A DNA stretch of 64,000 bases from Streptococcus sp. HF-1907. GTDB taxonomy: Bacteria; Bacillota; Bacilli; Lactobacillales; Streptococcaceae. The stretch lies in contig NZ_JADNQT010000005.1 in the NCBI RefSeq assembly GCF_015594605.1, positions 24,320 to 88,319 of the forward strand, given 5' to 3'. The notes below the pieces were generated by a model. It was not told the DNA's origin, did not search any database, and was given only the letters and a program-made list of their open reading frames with translations. Below, piece after piece: positions 57,280 through 64,000 of the stretch; position 1 is the first letter of the stretch; every line of letters begins with the position of its first letter. The translations under genes and the position numbers were made by a program.

Positions 57280-58530
57280 ATGTCTTATAAAAATGAAATT
57301 GAAGAGTATCTTCAAAAAAACAATAACCGCAAGCCAGTCATTATGACCAGCGTTGATGAAGTAACGTTTGTTATAAAGCCCACGGAAGATACCGTAGGAG
57401 AATACCCAGATAATTGGTATCAAATTGCTTCATCTCTATCTGAGACAGTAGCAGAGAAACTATCTTTGCCAAAACTATTTGGAAAATATGCTCCCTTAAA
57501 AACGCCACCAGCAGGCTATACAGACGGCTTTACCTTTCAGCATCTCCCCTATTATTTTGCGATTGCGTGGCATCAAACTAATTTTACTATGGGTATCATC
57601 TTAAAATGGTCAGCATCAGCTTTGTCTCACTATAAAGCCACCTATCAAGACTATTACGGTGAAGCGATTGACGTTCACAATATCGCACAATTGCTATACG
57701 CTGATTATTATGATTTGCGCCTGTCTCGTATTGACCTTGCTGTTGACTACTTTAACTACTTAATGTCTGTCAATGACCTTTACCAAGGACTTAAAAAAAG
57801 GCAATATATCGTCACGAATCACAAGGGGCGTAAGAACGTATCTAAAGTCAGCGCTCAAGAAGTAAACGGCCATGCACAAACCATTTATCTGGGTAGTAAG
57901 CAAAAAAATGTCAATTCTCTGTTACGTATTTACAATAAATACCAAGAGCAACTAGACAATCAAGGTCGTTACATGCACTTAACCAAATACTGCGATACTT
58001 GGGTTCGTATGGAAGCCTCCTACAAAGGGACGTATAGCAATCAAATCCTAGCTTTATTACTGGATATTGATAGCCCTCAAGATTTAAGCAAACTCATTGT
58101 CAATAAAATGATTGATAAGTACTGCTTTCATGATACAGAGTCTGGTAAGCCTTTGCCATTCACTAGTGACTTGCTTAAAGGATTCGGGATCTTTCCAGAA
58201 CTTGAATCTTTGAACTCTCGAAACAACGACCTACTAGCAACGATTTCATATTTGATGAAAGGTAGCGGTTTCTACCCTCTTTTGAAGAAAATTGAAGAAG
58301 TCTGGGGAACACAAGCCCGTAATCACTTTATCATTAGACTAATTCAAGAGTATGAGACCAACTACACTCCCAACCCAGATGTAGGATTATGGTTAAATAA
58401 ATTTGGAGCAGAACTTGAGAAACTCAATTTCAAAGACTTCCTTGAAGACGCTTTCCAAATTTTTTATCAAAAAAATAACATCACCCCTAAAGATTCCGCC
58501 AAGAAGCCAAAGAGTGATGCTACAAATTGA
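57280..58530 (+). CDS. MobT-family relaxase (Rep_trans domain)
   Basis: 416 residues. Motif LRLSRIDLAVDYFN near 145-158, the TIYLGSKQKNVNSLLRIYNKYQEQ region, and the late RMEASYKGTY resemble the rolling-circle replication-type relaxases of Tn916/ICESt3 (MobT, PF02486). It nicks oriT through a tyrosine and starts transfer, and may also support replication of the excised circle. AAGGAG ribosome site. Could alternatively be a plasmid-type Rep, but the element context favours MobT. Confidence 0.83.
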   Translation: MSYKNEIEEYLQKNNNRKPVIMTSVDEVTFVIKPTEDTVGEYPDNWYQIASSLSETVAEKLSLPKLFGKYAPLKTPPAGYTDGFTFQHLPYYFAIAWHQTNFTMGIILKWSASALSHYKATYQDYYGEAIDVHNIAQLLYADYYDLRLSRIDLAVDYFNYLMSVNDLYQGLKKRQYIVTNHKGRKNVSKVSAQEVNGHAQTIYLGSKQKNVNSLLRIYNKYQEQLDNQGRYMHLTKYCDTWVRMEASYKGTYSNQILALLLDIDSPQDLSKLIVNKMIDKYCFHDTESGKPLPFTSDLLKGFGIFPELESLNSRNNDLLATISYLMKGSGFYPLLKKIEEVWGTQARNHFIIRLIQEYETNYTPNPDVGLWLNKFGAELEKLNFKDFLEDAFQIFYQKNNITPKDSAKKPKSDATN

Positions 58531-58605
58531 GAGATAGGCAGTAGCTTACCCCTACTGCTAGTATCTCATATTTCAATAAATTTTTCCAAAGAAAGTGAGA
58601 CTAGT

Positions 58606-58866
58606 ATGGCTAGTAATAATTTTGAATTAAAGCAAATTGGACACATGCTTCATACCATTATTGAGTTGCTAAAACACTTGAATAGTGAAAAGAGTATTTC
58701 AGGTATCTATACGCAAAAAGAACTTCTTTCCTTACTCAGTATTTCTCCCAACACACTTAAATCATGGGAAAACAAAGGTCTAAAACGATTAGAGCCGCCT
58801 ATTGAGGGTACTAGGACAGTCTATTACCGTATAGATGATGTAATTGACTTTCTAAGCAGTAACTAG
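58606..58866 (+). CDS. xis: Excisionase (MerR-like/HTH_17)
   Basis: 86 residues with a winged-helix of excisionase type: YTQKELLSLLSISPNTLKSWENKGLKRLEPPIEGTRTVYYRIDDVIDFL. It sits immediately before the integrase gene, the normal xis-int order, and would direct excision. Confidence 0.8.
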   Translation: MASNNFELKQIGHMLHTIIELLKHLNSEKSISGIYTQKELLSLLSISPNTLKSWENKGLKRLEPPIEGTRTVYYRIDDVIDFLSSN

Positions 58867-58963
58867 AAGAGAAATATGCTAAAATAGATGTATCAAAAAA
58901 GAAAGTGAGAAATACAATCTATTTTAGCTTTTTTCATCCTTCGATTGATTGAAGAGAGCAACC

Positions 58964-60229
58964 ATGAATACAGAAAAAATTATCCATAAAGGAAAAAGCA
59001 TTTTAAAGAGAACAAAGGACAATGGCGAGACTAGTTATTCAGCTAAAAGTATTTATTTAGGACTTGATTCTAAAACTGGAAAACCAGTCAAAACAACTAT
59101 TACAGCTAAAACCTTACGTTCTTTAGACCGAAAAATCATACAAGCTAAAATTGATTTTGAAGAAAATGGTTCAACAAGGAAAGAAACTGTTAGTCTTACT
59201 ACTTTATCAGACTTAGCAGAACTTTGGTTTTCAAATTACGAGACTTGGGTTAGTTCAGATAACACGCTAAACCGAGTAAGAAATTATCTTGATACCTATA
59301 TACTTCCGAAATTTGGGCAGTATCAACCTGATAAAATTACTTCATCAGATATACAAAACTGGGTTAATCAACTAGCAAAAAAATCTAAAGAATCTGTGGA
59401 TGCAGGTATCAAGAGAGCTGAAAAGGGTTCAGCTAAAGATTTTGGAGCTATTGCCCATAAATTAAGTGATATTTTTGATTTTGGAATAACACATTTTGAA
59501 CTCAAATTTAACCCCGTTCAGTCTATCAAAATCCCACCAAAGCCCAAAAGCAACCAAAAACGTATTATGGTACTACATGATGACGATTTATCAATTTGGC
59601 TAAGTAAAGTTACCAGTCTCCCTAATACTAGAGCTAATCGCCGATTTAAAGTTATTTGCGATAGTTTACTTGCTTCAGGTATGAGAATCAATGAACTATT
59701 AGCATTGACTATCTATGACCTTGATTTTGATAATTCCGAAATACTAGTTAGTAAAACACTTGTTTGGAAAAATGCAAAACCAAAATTAGGTTTGAAAGGC
59801 GAAGTCGTTTGTAAAAACACACCAAAATCTGATTCAGGTAACAGACGAATAGCTGTTCCGTACCAAATCATTGAGGAGCTTCAAAATTTCCACGATGAGA
59901 TGAATCTCTATTTCAAGAAAAATAATCTTCCAAAAAGCAAGTTAATCTTTCCTACTATTTATGGTAACTATATGTGCGACAGAAACGAACGTGCAACACT
60001 CAAAAAGCGACTGCGTGAAGCTAGTCTGCCAGATTATGGTTTTCACTTATTCCGTCACACTCACGCATCCATGATGTTGAATGCTGGAATGAATTGGAAA
60101 GAATTACAAGTTCGGATGGGACACAAATCAATCAAGACTACAATGGACATTTATGCTGAACTTGCTCCTAAGAATCAAACTCAGGCGGTCGATATCTATT
60201 TAAACAAAATAGCTGAGCTGACCTCTTAA
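58964..60229 (+). CDS. int: Tyrosine site-specific integrase
   Basis: 421 residues from ATG 58964 with GAAGAGAG upstream. An N-terminal arm-binding domain and SAM-like core-binding domain (about 65-165) are followed by the catalytic domain. It has Arg in GMRINELLAL, HxxR in HLFRHTHASMML, and the tyrosine in MGHKSIKTTMDIYAEL. Similar to Tn916/ICESt-type integrases with AP2-like N-termini. It ends 6 nt before the right arm repeat and 70 nt before attR. Confidence 0.93.
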   Translation: MNTEKIIHKGKSILKRTKDNGETSYSAKSIYLGLDSKTGKPVKTTITAKTLRSLDRKIIQAKIDFEENGSTRKETVSLTTLSDLAELWFSNYETWVSSDNTLNRVRNYLDTYILPKFGQYQPDKITSSDIQNWVNQLAKKSKESVDAGIKRAEKGSAKDFGAIAHKLSDIFDFGITHFELKFNPVQSIKIPPKPKSNQKRIMVLHDDDLSIWLSKVTSLPNTRANRRFKVICDSLLASGMRINELLALTIYDLDFDNSEILVSKTLVWKNAKPKLGLKGEVVCKNTPKSDSGNRRIAVPYQIIEELQNFHDEMNLYFKKNNLPKSKLIFPTIYGNYMCDRNERATLKKRLREASLPDYGFHLFRHTHASMMLNAGMNWKELQVRMGHKSIKTTMDIYAELAPKNQTQAVDIYLNKIAELTS

Positions 60230-60234
60230 GTCTG

Positions 60235-60253
60235 TGGCAACCTTTTTGGCAAC
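60235..60253 (+). repeat. Right subterminal repeat (probable integrase arm site)
   Basis: TGGCAACCTTTTTGGCAAC, identical to 50389-50407. Confidence 0.65.
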
Positions 60254-60298
60254 TTTTGATAGTTTTTATCAAAATCAACAACCCTTAAACGTTGATTT

Positions 60299-60309
60299 AA
60301 TAAGGTTTC
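60299..60309 (+). repeat. attR core, right direct repeat
   Basis: AATAAGGTTTC, identical to 50289-50299 at the rpmG stop codon. Confidence 0.75.
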
Positions 60310-60368
60310 TAGCAACTAAAATAGATTTTAAGTATTCCTTACTGAAGTTAAGTAATTGAACACACAAT

Positions 60369-60401
60369 AAGCCTATGAAACCAACGTTTCTGGGCTTTTT
60401 T
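60369..60401 (+). terminator. Probable original rpmG terminator, displaced by the element
   Basis: AAGCC..GAAAC pairs with GTTTC..GGCTT around caa, followed by six T. It lies 60 nt right of attR, where the rpmG terminator would be before insertion. Confidence 0.75.
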
Positions 60402-60494
60402 CTTGCTTAAACTATTCTTCTGGCTGAATTTTGTCTGATTGAGAAAAGATTAGAAAATATCTTTTGATTTAATACTTGTATTCTCTTTTTTAAT

Positions 60495-60532
60495 GTGATA
60501 TATTTATAACGTAGAGGTGATATATTTATAAC
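60495..60532 (+). promoter_or_regulatory. Twin 16-bp direct repeats upstream of a small regulatory operon
   Basis: GTGATATATTTATAAC at 60495-60510 and again at 60517-60532, start to start 22 bp, i.e. two helical turns. Located 109 nt before the first gene. Probable operator pair for the XRE regulator of the same operon (61403-61612). The rest of 60310-60640 has only the displaced terminator. Confidence 0.6.
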
Positions 60533-60640
60533 AAATGTTACGGTCACCAATCCTTTCTTACAAGAAAATCTGCCATTAGGCACAAGCCTAAAAATTTTAC
60601 TGTTCAATGTGAACTATTTCTAACAAAGGAGGAACACATC

Positions 60641-60820
60641 ATGTTTAAATCACAAAAAATAGGGCTCATCATTTCGACACTGATGACTAACCTTTTCATT
60701 ATTAGCTACGTTTTTCTAGCTACAAACCTCAGTCTTTTGGCTAAAATATTGATTAGCCTTACACCAATTATCGGTAGTGCCATTGGATTTTCTGCCTTCT
60801 ACTTTAAAGACAGGAAATAA
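60641..60820 (+). CDS. Small two-span membrane protein
   Basis: 59 residues, MFKSQKIGLIISTLMTNLF, with two hydrophobic stretches and a short basic tail (YFKDRK). Strong ribosome site AAAGGAGG. First gene of a four-gene run ending with an XRE regulator and a zinc-ribbon protein. Function unknown. Confidence 0.7.
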   Translation: MFKSQKIGLIISTLMTNLFIISYVFLATNLSLLAKILISLTPIIGSAIGFSAFYFKDRK

Positions 60821-60830
60821 GAAGAATAAG

Positions 60831-61400
60831 ATGAAACACATCAAAAAATGGTTAATTTGGACTTGGTTACCTGTTATGCTACTACTGTGGCTATTAACTC
60901 CGCCAAGTAATTCCCCCTGGATAAAACACACTGTTTTTCTAGTCACGATTACCATGCAAGGACTTATTTTCTGGCTTGTTTCCAAGGCACAATCTCAAGA
61001 AGACGAGGAAAAGTATTTTGGACTGACAGAGAAGTTATATGGTATGACCTTATTTACCGCTATGGCCATTTACACTAAAGGTATCTGGATAATCACACCA
61101 GCTACTAGTCCTATCTGGCTGAAACACCTTTTTCTAGGTTCTGGCTTGTTTGTCCTCATTCTTTGCTTTCTCTATTTTGCATTAAAAAAAGTTGATGAAC
61201 AAGCAGACGAGCGTTTCTATATGAACTTGGCAAAGGCAGCCTGCACAACCCTGGTACTGATAGTTCTATCTCTGATAGTGTTGAGCATAGTAACATTTTT
61301 CCTTCCCTTCACCCTAAGAACAGGCATGGTTTTGATTTTTACTGCATCCATGATTGTGTTTTTTGACCTGTTTTTCCTCATATTTGAAAAGAGGGGTTAG
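60831..61400 (+). CDS. Polytopic membrane protein of the regulatory operon
   Basis: 189 residues from ATG 60831 with about five membrane segments. Between segments 2 and 3 and between 4 and 5 are charged loops (SKAQSQEDEEKYFGL; KKVDEQADERFYMN). I do not recognise the family. Similar membrane proteins often accompany YozG-type XRE regulators. The stop is 2 nt before the regulator start. Confidence 0.7.
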   Translation: MKHIKKWLIWTWLPVMLLLWLLTPPSNSPWIKHTVFLVTITMQGLIFWLVSKAQSQEDEEKYFGLTEKLYGMTLFTAMAIYTKGIWIITPATSPIWLKHLFLGSGLFVLILCFLYFALKKVDEQADERFYMNLAKAACTTLVLIVLSLIVLSIVTFFLPFTLRTGMVLIFTASMIVFFDLFFLIFEKRG

Positions 61401-61402
61401 AT

Positions 61403-61612
61403 ATGGGAAAAATTCTAACAAACTTAAAAGCCATCCGAGAAGACGCCCGCATGACCCAGCAAGAATTGGCGGATAAGATTGGTGTACGACGGGAAACTAT
61501 TCTCCACTTGGAGAATAATCGATATAACCCTTCGCTTGAAATGGCGCTTAAAATCGCACGTGTCTTTGGCATGTCCGTTGAAGATATTTTCCGCTTAAAT
61601 GAGGAGGTCTAG
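61403..61612 (+). CDS. Small XRE-family regulator
   Basis: 69 residues, all one helix-turn-helix domain: MTQQELADKIGVRRETILHLENNRYNPSLEMALKIARVF, then VEDIFRLNEE. The type (YozG-like) is usually encoded beside membrane proteins. Likely autoregulates through the repeats at 60495-60532. Confidence 0.85.
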   Translation: MGKILTNLKAIREDARMTQQELADKIGVRRETILHLENNRYNPSLEMALKIARVFGMSVEDIFRLNEEV

Positions 61613-61614
61613 TC

Positions 61615-61803
61615 ATGAAAAATCACATTTGTACCTACTGTGGTGCTGACCAATTTGTTGTTAAAAAACAACTGAAAGGTTATGCAGGATTAGTCCAAGA
61701 AGAGGCTAAATTCGTTTCAGGAGGTATTGCCCTCTATCATGAAATTTGTAAAAATTGTGGTACTGTTCATAGAAGTTTTGTGAAGGATGCTGAGAAATTA
61801 TAA
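61615..61803 (+). CDS. Small zinc-ribbon protein
   Basis: 62 residues with two cysteine pairs, CTYC and CKNC, forming a zinc ribbon around a central loop. Encoded 2 nt after the XRE gene with GAGGAGG overlapping its end. Function unknown. Confidence 0.75.
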   Translation: MKNHICTYCGADQFVVKKQLKGYAGLVQEEAKFVSGGIALYHEICKNCGTVHRSFVKDAEKL

Positions 61804-61832
61804 GCGATTCTAATTGTGGTTTTAAATATGCT

Positions 61833-61869
61833 AAAAAGGCCTAGAAAATCAACGTTTCTAGGCTTTTTT
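61833..61869 (+). terminator. Terminator of the small regulatory operon
   Basis: GCCTAGAAA (61839-61847) pairs with TTTCTAGGC (61855-61863), followed by six T. Most bases match the terminator at 60369-60401. Confidence 0.85.
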
Positions 61870-61961
61870 ATTTTTGTTTAGAATAATATGTTGTTCAGCA
61901 TAGTTAGTCTCGCCAGTGATTCCTAAGAAAAGAGTAATCCAATACCATCAGGTTTTGATAA

Positions 61962-62420
61962 TCAATTCTCAAGTTTTATTAAATAAAGTTGATACAAAAA
62001 ATAGGCAAAGAAAACTATGGCTAATAGTAGGTAGAACAAGTCATCGTTCAAAGTTCTAAGGTAGAGAATAAACAAAAGTGTGCCTGTACATTTCACTAAA
62101 AGTGCTAAGCGCTTATTCCCCATTCTTTCAAATTGATAAAAAATAAAGCGAACTAAAAGAACAGCGGGTGATAAAATAAAAACCAATATTCCCCAAAGTA
62201 GCTCCTTACTTCCTATCAGATCTTTTAAAGATGTTTTTTTCTCTACTGGACTGATATTAAGTTCTCTAAACAAAAGTTTAAGAGAAAGTTGATCAGGCAC
62301 ACTCTTGCCTAGCTCCCACTTGGATATGGTCTGCCTCGTCACAAAAATTTTATCGGCCAATTCTTGTTGAGTAAGCCCTTTTTGAAGCCGAGCCTTTTTA
62401 ATCACTTCTGAAAATTCCAT
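61962..62420 (-). CDS. XRE regulator with C-terminal membrane segments
   Basis: 152 residues from ATG 62420 (GTAGGAAAA upstream). Helix-turn-helix LTQQELADKIFVTRQTISKWELGKSVPDQLSLKLL, then a charged linker and three to four short hydrophobic segments from about residue 70. Third protein of this plan in the window. It follows a small membrane protein gene on the same strand, probably its partner. Confidence 0.8.
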   Translation of the reverse strand: MEFSEVIKKARLQKGLTQQELADKIFVTRQTISKWELGKSVPDQLSLKLLFRELNISPVEKKTSLKDLIGSKELLWGILVFILSPAVLLVRFIFYQFERMGNKRLALLVKCTGTLLFILYLRTLNDDLFYLLLAIVFFAYFLYQLYLIKLEN

Positions 62421-62444
62421 TTTTCCTACCAACTCTGAAAACGA

Positions 62445-62684
62445 CTAGAAAAATTGTTCCGTTAAAAAACAACTTATCAAAGCGATACTAAGAACACTAC
62501 TATTCATACGATTGCTAAACATATTCACCAATATAAGGACGACAATAAGTAATCGAACTATTCTGGGATACTTTTTACAAATAACAATAAGTAACCTTAG
62601 TAAGGGAATCAATAAAATCCAAACTAAACCAAAGCATAAAACTCCAATGACATCACTCTTATGACTACTAATCATCTTTTGCAT
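62445..62684 (-). CDS. Small membrane protein paired with the XRE regulator
   Basis: 79 residues from ATG 62684 (GGTGGG upstream; the frame extends further but without a ribosome site). Three hydrophobic segments and a basic centre (CKKYPRIVR). Upstream of and co-directional with the XRE-membrane regulator. Function unknown. Confidence 0.55.
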   Translation of the reverse strand: MQKMISSHKSDVIGVLCFGLVWILLIPLLRLLIVICKKYPRIVRLLIVVLILVNMFSNRMNSSVLSIALISCFLTEQFF

Positions 62685-62754
62685 AAGCTTGCACCCACCT
62701 TTCAAACCAGTTATATAAAATATTAGGTAACGGCACACGCAACACTTATCTAAT

Positions 62755-62855
62755 ACTCATTGAAAATCAAAACTATCCGTTGTTGACTTCGACTTGCCGT
62801 ACCCAAGTACTGTCTGCGCCTCGTCGCCTTGGCTAGATTGATTTTCTTCGAGTAT
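62755..62855. repeat. 101-bp MITE-like streptococcal repeat
   Basis: Imperfect 17-bp terminal inverted repeats: TACTCATTGAAAATCAA at 62755-62771 and TTGATTTTCTTCGAGTA at 62839-62855. The interior is GC-richer than the surroundings, with no coding capacity. This end sequence is that of short interspersed repeats common in streptococcal genomes. It abuts the 3' end of the NUDIX gene. Confidence 0.7.
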
Positions 62856-62858
62856 AAA

Positions 62859-63446
62859 TCAGCGCAACGGTGTAAGGCGGGACCACATCATAGCTATTTT
62901 CGTCATCACATCATAAAAGGGAATTTTGCGGTCGTGATGGCTAAACTTGTAATCAGCACCATTGCGAATCCGTTCAAAGGGAAAATCATTAGTTGTCAAT
63001 ACCTTGGTTGACAAGCGATAATACTTGGGTAGCTGCTGCAACAAAGCATTAAGAGGAACAGCAAAGAGACGAGCAACTTCCTCATTGGGCTTTAGTTTAC
63101 GCCAATCGTCAAGCAAAAGCTGACCAATAAAACAATGAATGGTGCGGTAACTGTAAACCAGATAATCAATTTCCCCGAAAACCCTGATTTGCTCAGATCT
63201 CACATTAAGTTCTTCCATCGTTTCACGAATCGCAGTCTCTTGAAGGCTTTCATTTCCCTCAGAGGAACCTCCTGGAAAAGACACTTCTCTCGGCTGTGAA
63301 ATCATCTCACTGCGTACCTGGTAAAGCACCTGCCATTCTTGATGGAGCTCATCCCAAACTAGAGGTAAAAGTACAGCGTAACTGTGAGTTTCTCCCAGAG
63401 GTTTCGGTTCATAATTTTTTAAAAGCTGGCTAAAATCCTTTTGCAT
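62859..63446 (-). CDS. NUDIX hydrolase, CoA pyrophosphatase type
   Basis: 195 residues. The NUDIX box GGSSEGNESLQETAIRETMEEL (G-x5-E-x7-RE-x2-EE-L) is intact, preceded by QPREVSFPGG, the CoA-specific extension. It cleaves CoA or similar dinucleotides. The stop codon lies 4 bp from the MITE-like repeat, so the last residues may differ from relatives. Start ATG 63446; the ribosome site is weak. Confidence 0.85.
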   Translation of the reverse strand: MQKDFSQLLKNYEPKPLGETHSYAVLLPLVWDELHQEWQVLYQVRSEMISQPREVSFPGGSSEGNESLQETAIRETMEELNVRSEQIRVFGEIDYLVYSYRTIHCFIGQLLLDDWRKLKPNEEVARLFAVPLNALLQQLPKYYRLSTKVLTTNDFPFERIRNGADYKFSHHDRKIPFYDVMTKIAMMWSRLTPLR

Positions 63447-63493
63447 GTCAACCCTTCATTATTCCTAAATTAAACTTATCATAACTCGTGGTG

Positions 63494-64000
63494 CTAGTTA
63501 ATTTCAAAATATCTTAAATTATAAGCTAATACGATTTGCTCTATCCTCAATTGCAATCCCGTTTTTCCTCTAACTAGTGTTTGTTCCATATCGAAAAGCG
63601 TACAAAGTTCTGAAAAACGTGTCTCAATAGTCCTTCTCATAGCCATTAGTTTCCAATGATTATGTTGCTTAGCCCCTGCCATATTTTGACGCAAGGGAGT
63701 CCAAAGATGATACCCTTTTTGTTCCAAACTATTTCTAAGTTCACGACTAAGATAGCCTAAATCAGCCAAAATGTACGGGTGATGGCAGTTTTCCAATAAG
63801 TCATCAACTACTCTAATATCGTGAACAGATGCTGATGTCACAACGTAGTTTAGAATATAGCCTGATAGGGTGACTAGCATATGAACTTTGAACCCATAGA
63901 ACCATAGATTCTTGGAGGCATTGTAACCAATGTCTGCCAAGCCATCAAAAATACGTGTTCTATAGTTACGGACTGGTTGACATAGTGGTAAGGGAAAACT
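63494..64000 (-). mobile_element. IS982-family transposase (partial, 5' part outside window)
   Basis: 169 codons open to the window edge. The sequence PLCQPVRNYRTRIFDGLADIGYNASKNLWFYGFKVHM, then TSASVHDIRVVDDLL, LADLGYLSRELRN and the C-terminal RRTIETRFSELCTLFDMEQT, matches the DDE domain of IS982-type transposases. The catalytic carboxylates are in ADIGY, ADLGY and the TRFSEL-type helix. No frameshift is seen in the visible part. The left end of the IS probably lies between 63446 and 63494; its terminal repeat cannot be fixed with only one end. Confidence 0.8.

Larger units (their letters stand above)
50289..60309. mobile_element. Integrative mobilizable element in rpmG (MobT/TcpA type)
   Basis: About 10.0 kb bounded by the 11-bp repeats at 50289-50299 and 60299-60309. 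From the right end inward: tyrosine integrase, excisionase, MobT-like relaxase, candidate oriT, short FtsK/TcpA-like ATPase, two small genes, and a XRE regulator. A surface protein with a small membrane protein forms the cargo. No mating-pair-formation genes (VirB4/VirB6-like, CHAP lysin) are present, so it would need a helper conjugative element. Subterminal arm-type repeats lie at 50389-50407 and 60235-60253. The region downstream of attR contains what looks like the displaced native rpmG terminator. Confidence 0.85.

Noticed and set aside
57280..58530. The Rep_trans protein as proof of an integrated plasmid
   Set aside because: Integrase, excisionase, FtsK-like ATPase and exact att repeats make an integrative mobilizable element more likely; no plasmid partition or double-strand origin was seen.
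50289..60309. Complete integrative conjugative element
   Set aside because: No VirB4-, VirB6- or lysozyme/CHAP-type genes in the interval, so it cannot form its own mating channel.

Overview
The window is a 64 kb chromosomal segment of a low-GC Gram-positive coccus, most likely Streptococcus of the salivarius/thermophilus group. Evidence: the block mutS - csp - mutL - MFS - ruvA - tag - cinA - recA - spx - ireB - ruvX, a YSIRK signal peptide, an LPXTG-type protein, and a groESL operon with both CIRCE and CtsR operators. Several otherwise recognisable genes are broken (YSIRK serine hydrolase, a complete two-component system, tag, a DUF6261 gene). That level of decay would fit S. thermophilus, but species cannot be proven from the window.

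Layout. 1-9.7 kb: partial lactate oxidase, secE and a zinc-type rpmG, a decayed surface hydrolase, pbp2a divergent from a pseudouridine synthase, then a dead histidine kinase/response regulator pair and an envelope protein. 9.8-17.9 kb: a TcaA-like envelope protein, a DUF975 membrane protein, groES-groEL, and an ABC importer (fused lipoprotein-permease plus ATPase) behind a long leader that encodes a Tyr/Phe-rich 21-residue peptide and mutually exclusive terminator/antiterminator hairpins. 18-26.6 kb: HAD phosphatase, VOC protein, yaaA, a DnaA-box-rich convergent gap, the anaerobic ribonucleotide reductase cluster nrdD - small protein - GNAT - nrdG, and a large membrane protein preceded by a 39-codon gene with a perfect competence (cin) box. 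26.7-46.5 kb: housekeeping DNA repair, recombination and translation genes (ruvX, spx, recA, cinA, ruvA, mutL, mutS, argR, argS, aspS). 46.6-50.3 kb: small membrane-linked regulators, a LytTR/DUF3021 pair, hisS, and rpmF-rpmG.

50,289-60,309: a 10.0 kb integrative mobilizable element in the 3' end of the zinc-free rpmG copy. It is bounded by an 11-bp direct repeat that includes the rpmG stop codon. It carries tyrosine integrase, excisionase, a MobT/Rep_trans relaxase, a short FtsK/TcpA-like ATPase, a candidate oriT, a XRE regulator, and a SEC10/PgrA-like LPXTG surface protein as cargo. 60.3-64 kb: a small regulatory/membrane operon behind twin 16-bp repeats, another XRE-membrane regulator, a 101-bp MITE-like repeat abutting a NUDIX gene, and a partial IS982-type transposase.

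The most distinctive signals are the Tyr/Phe leader-peptide attenuator, the MobT element in rpmG, three promoters that place the -10 box exactly 6 nt before the start codon (apparently leaderless mRNAs), the DnaA-box cluster in a convergent gap, and the cin-box-driven 39-codon gene.
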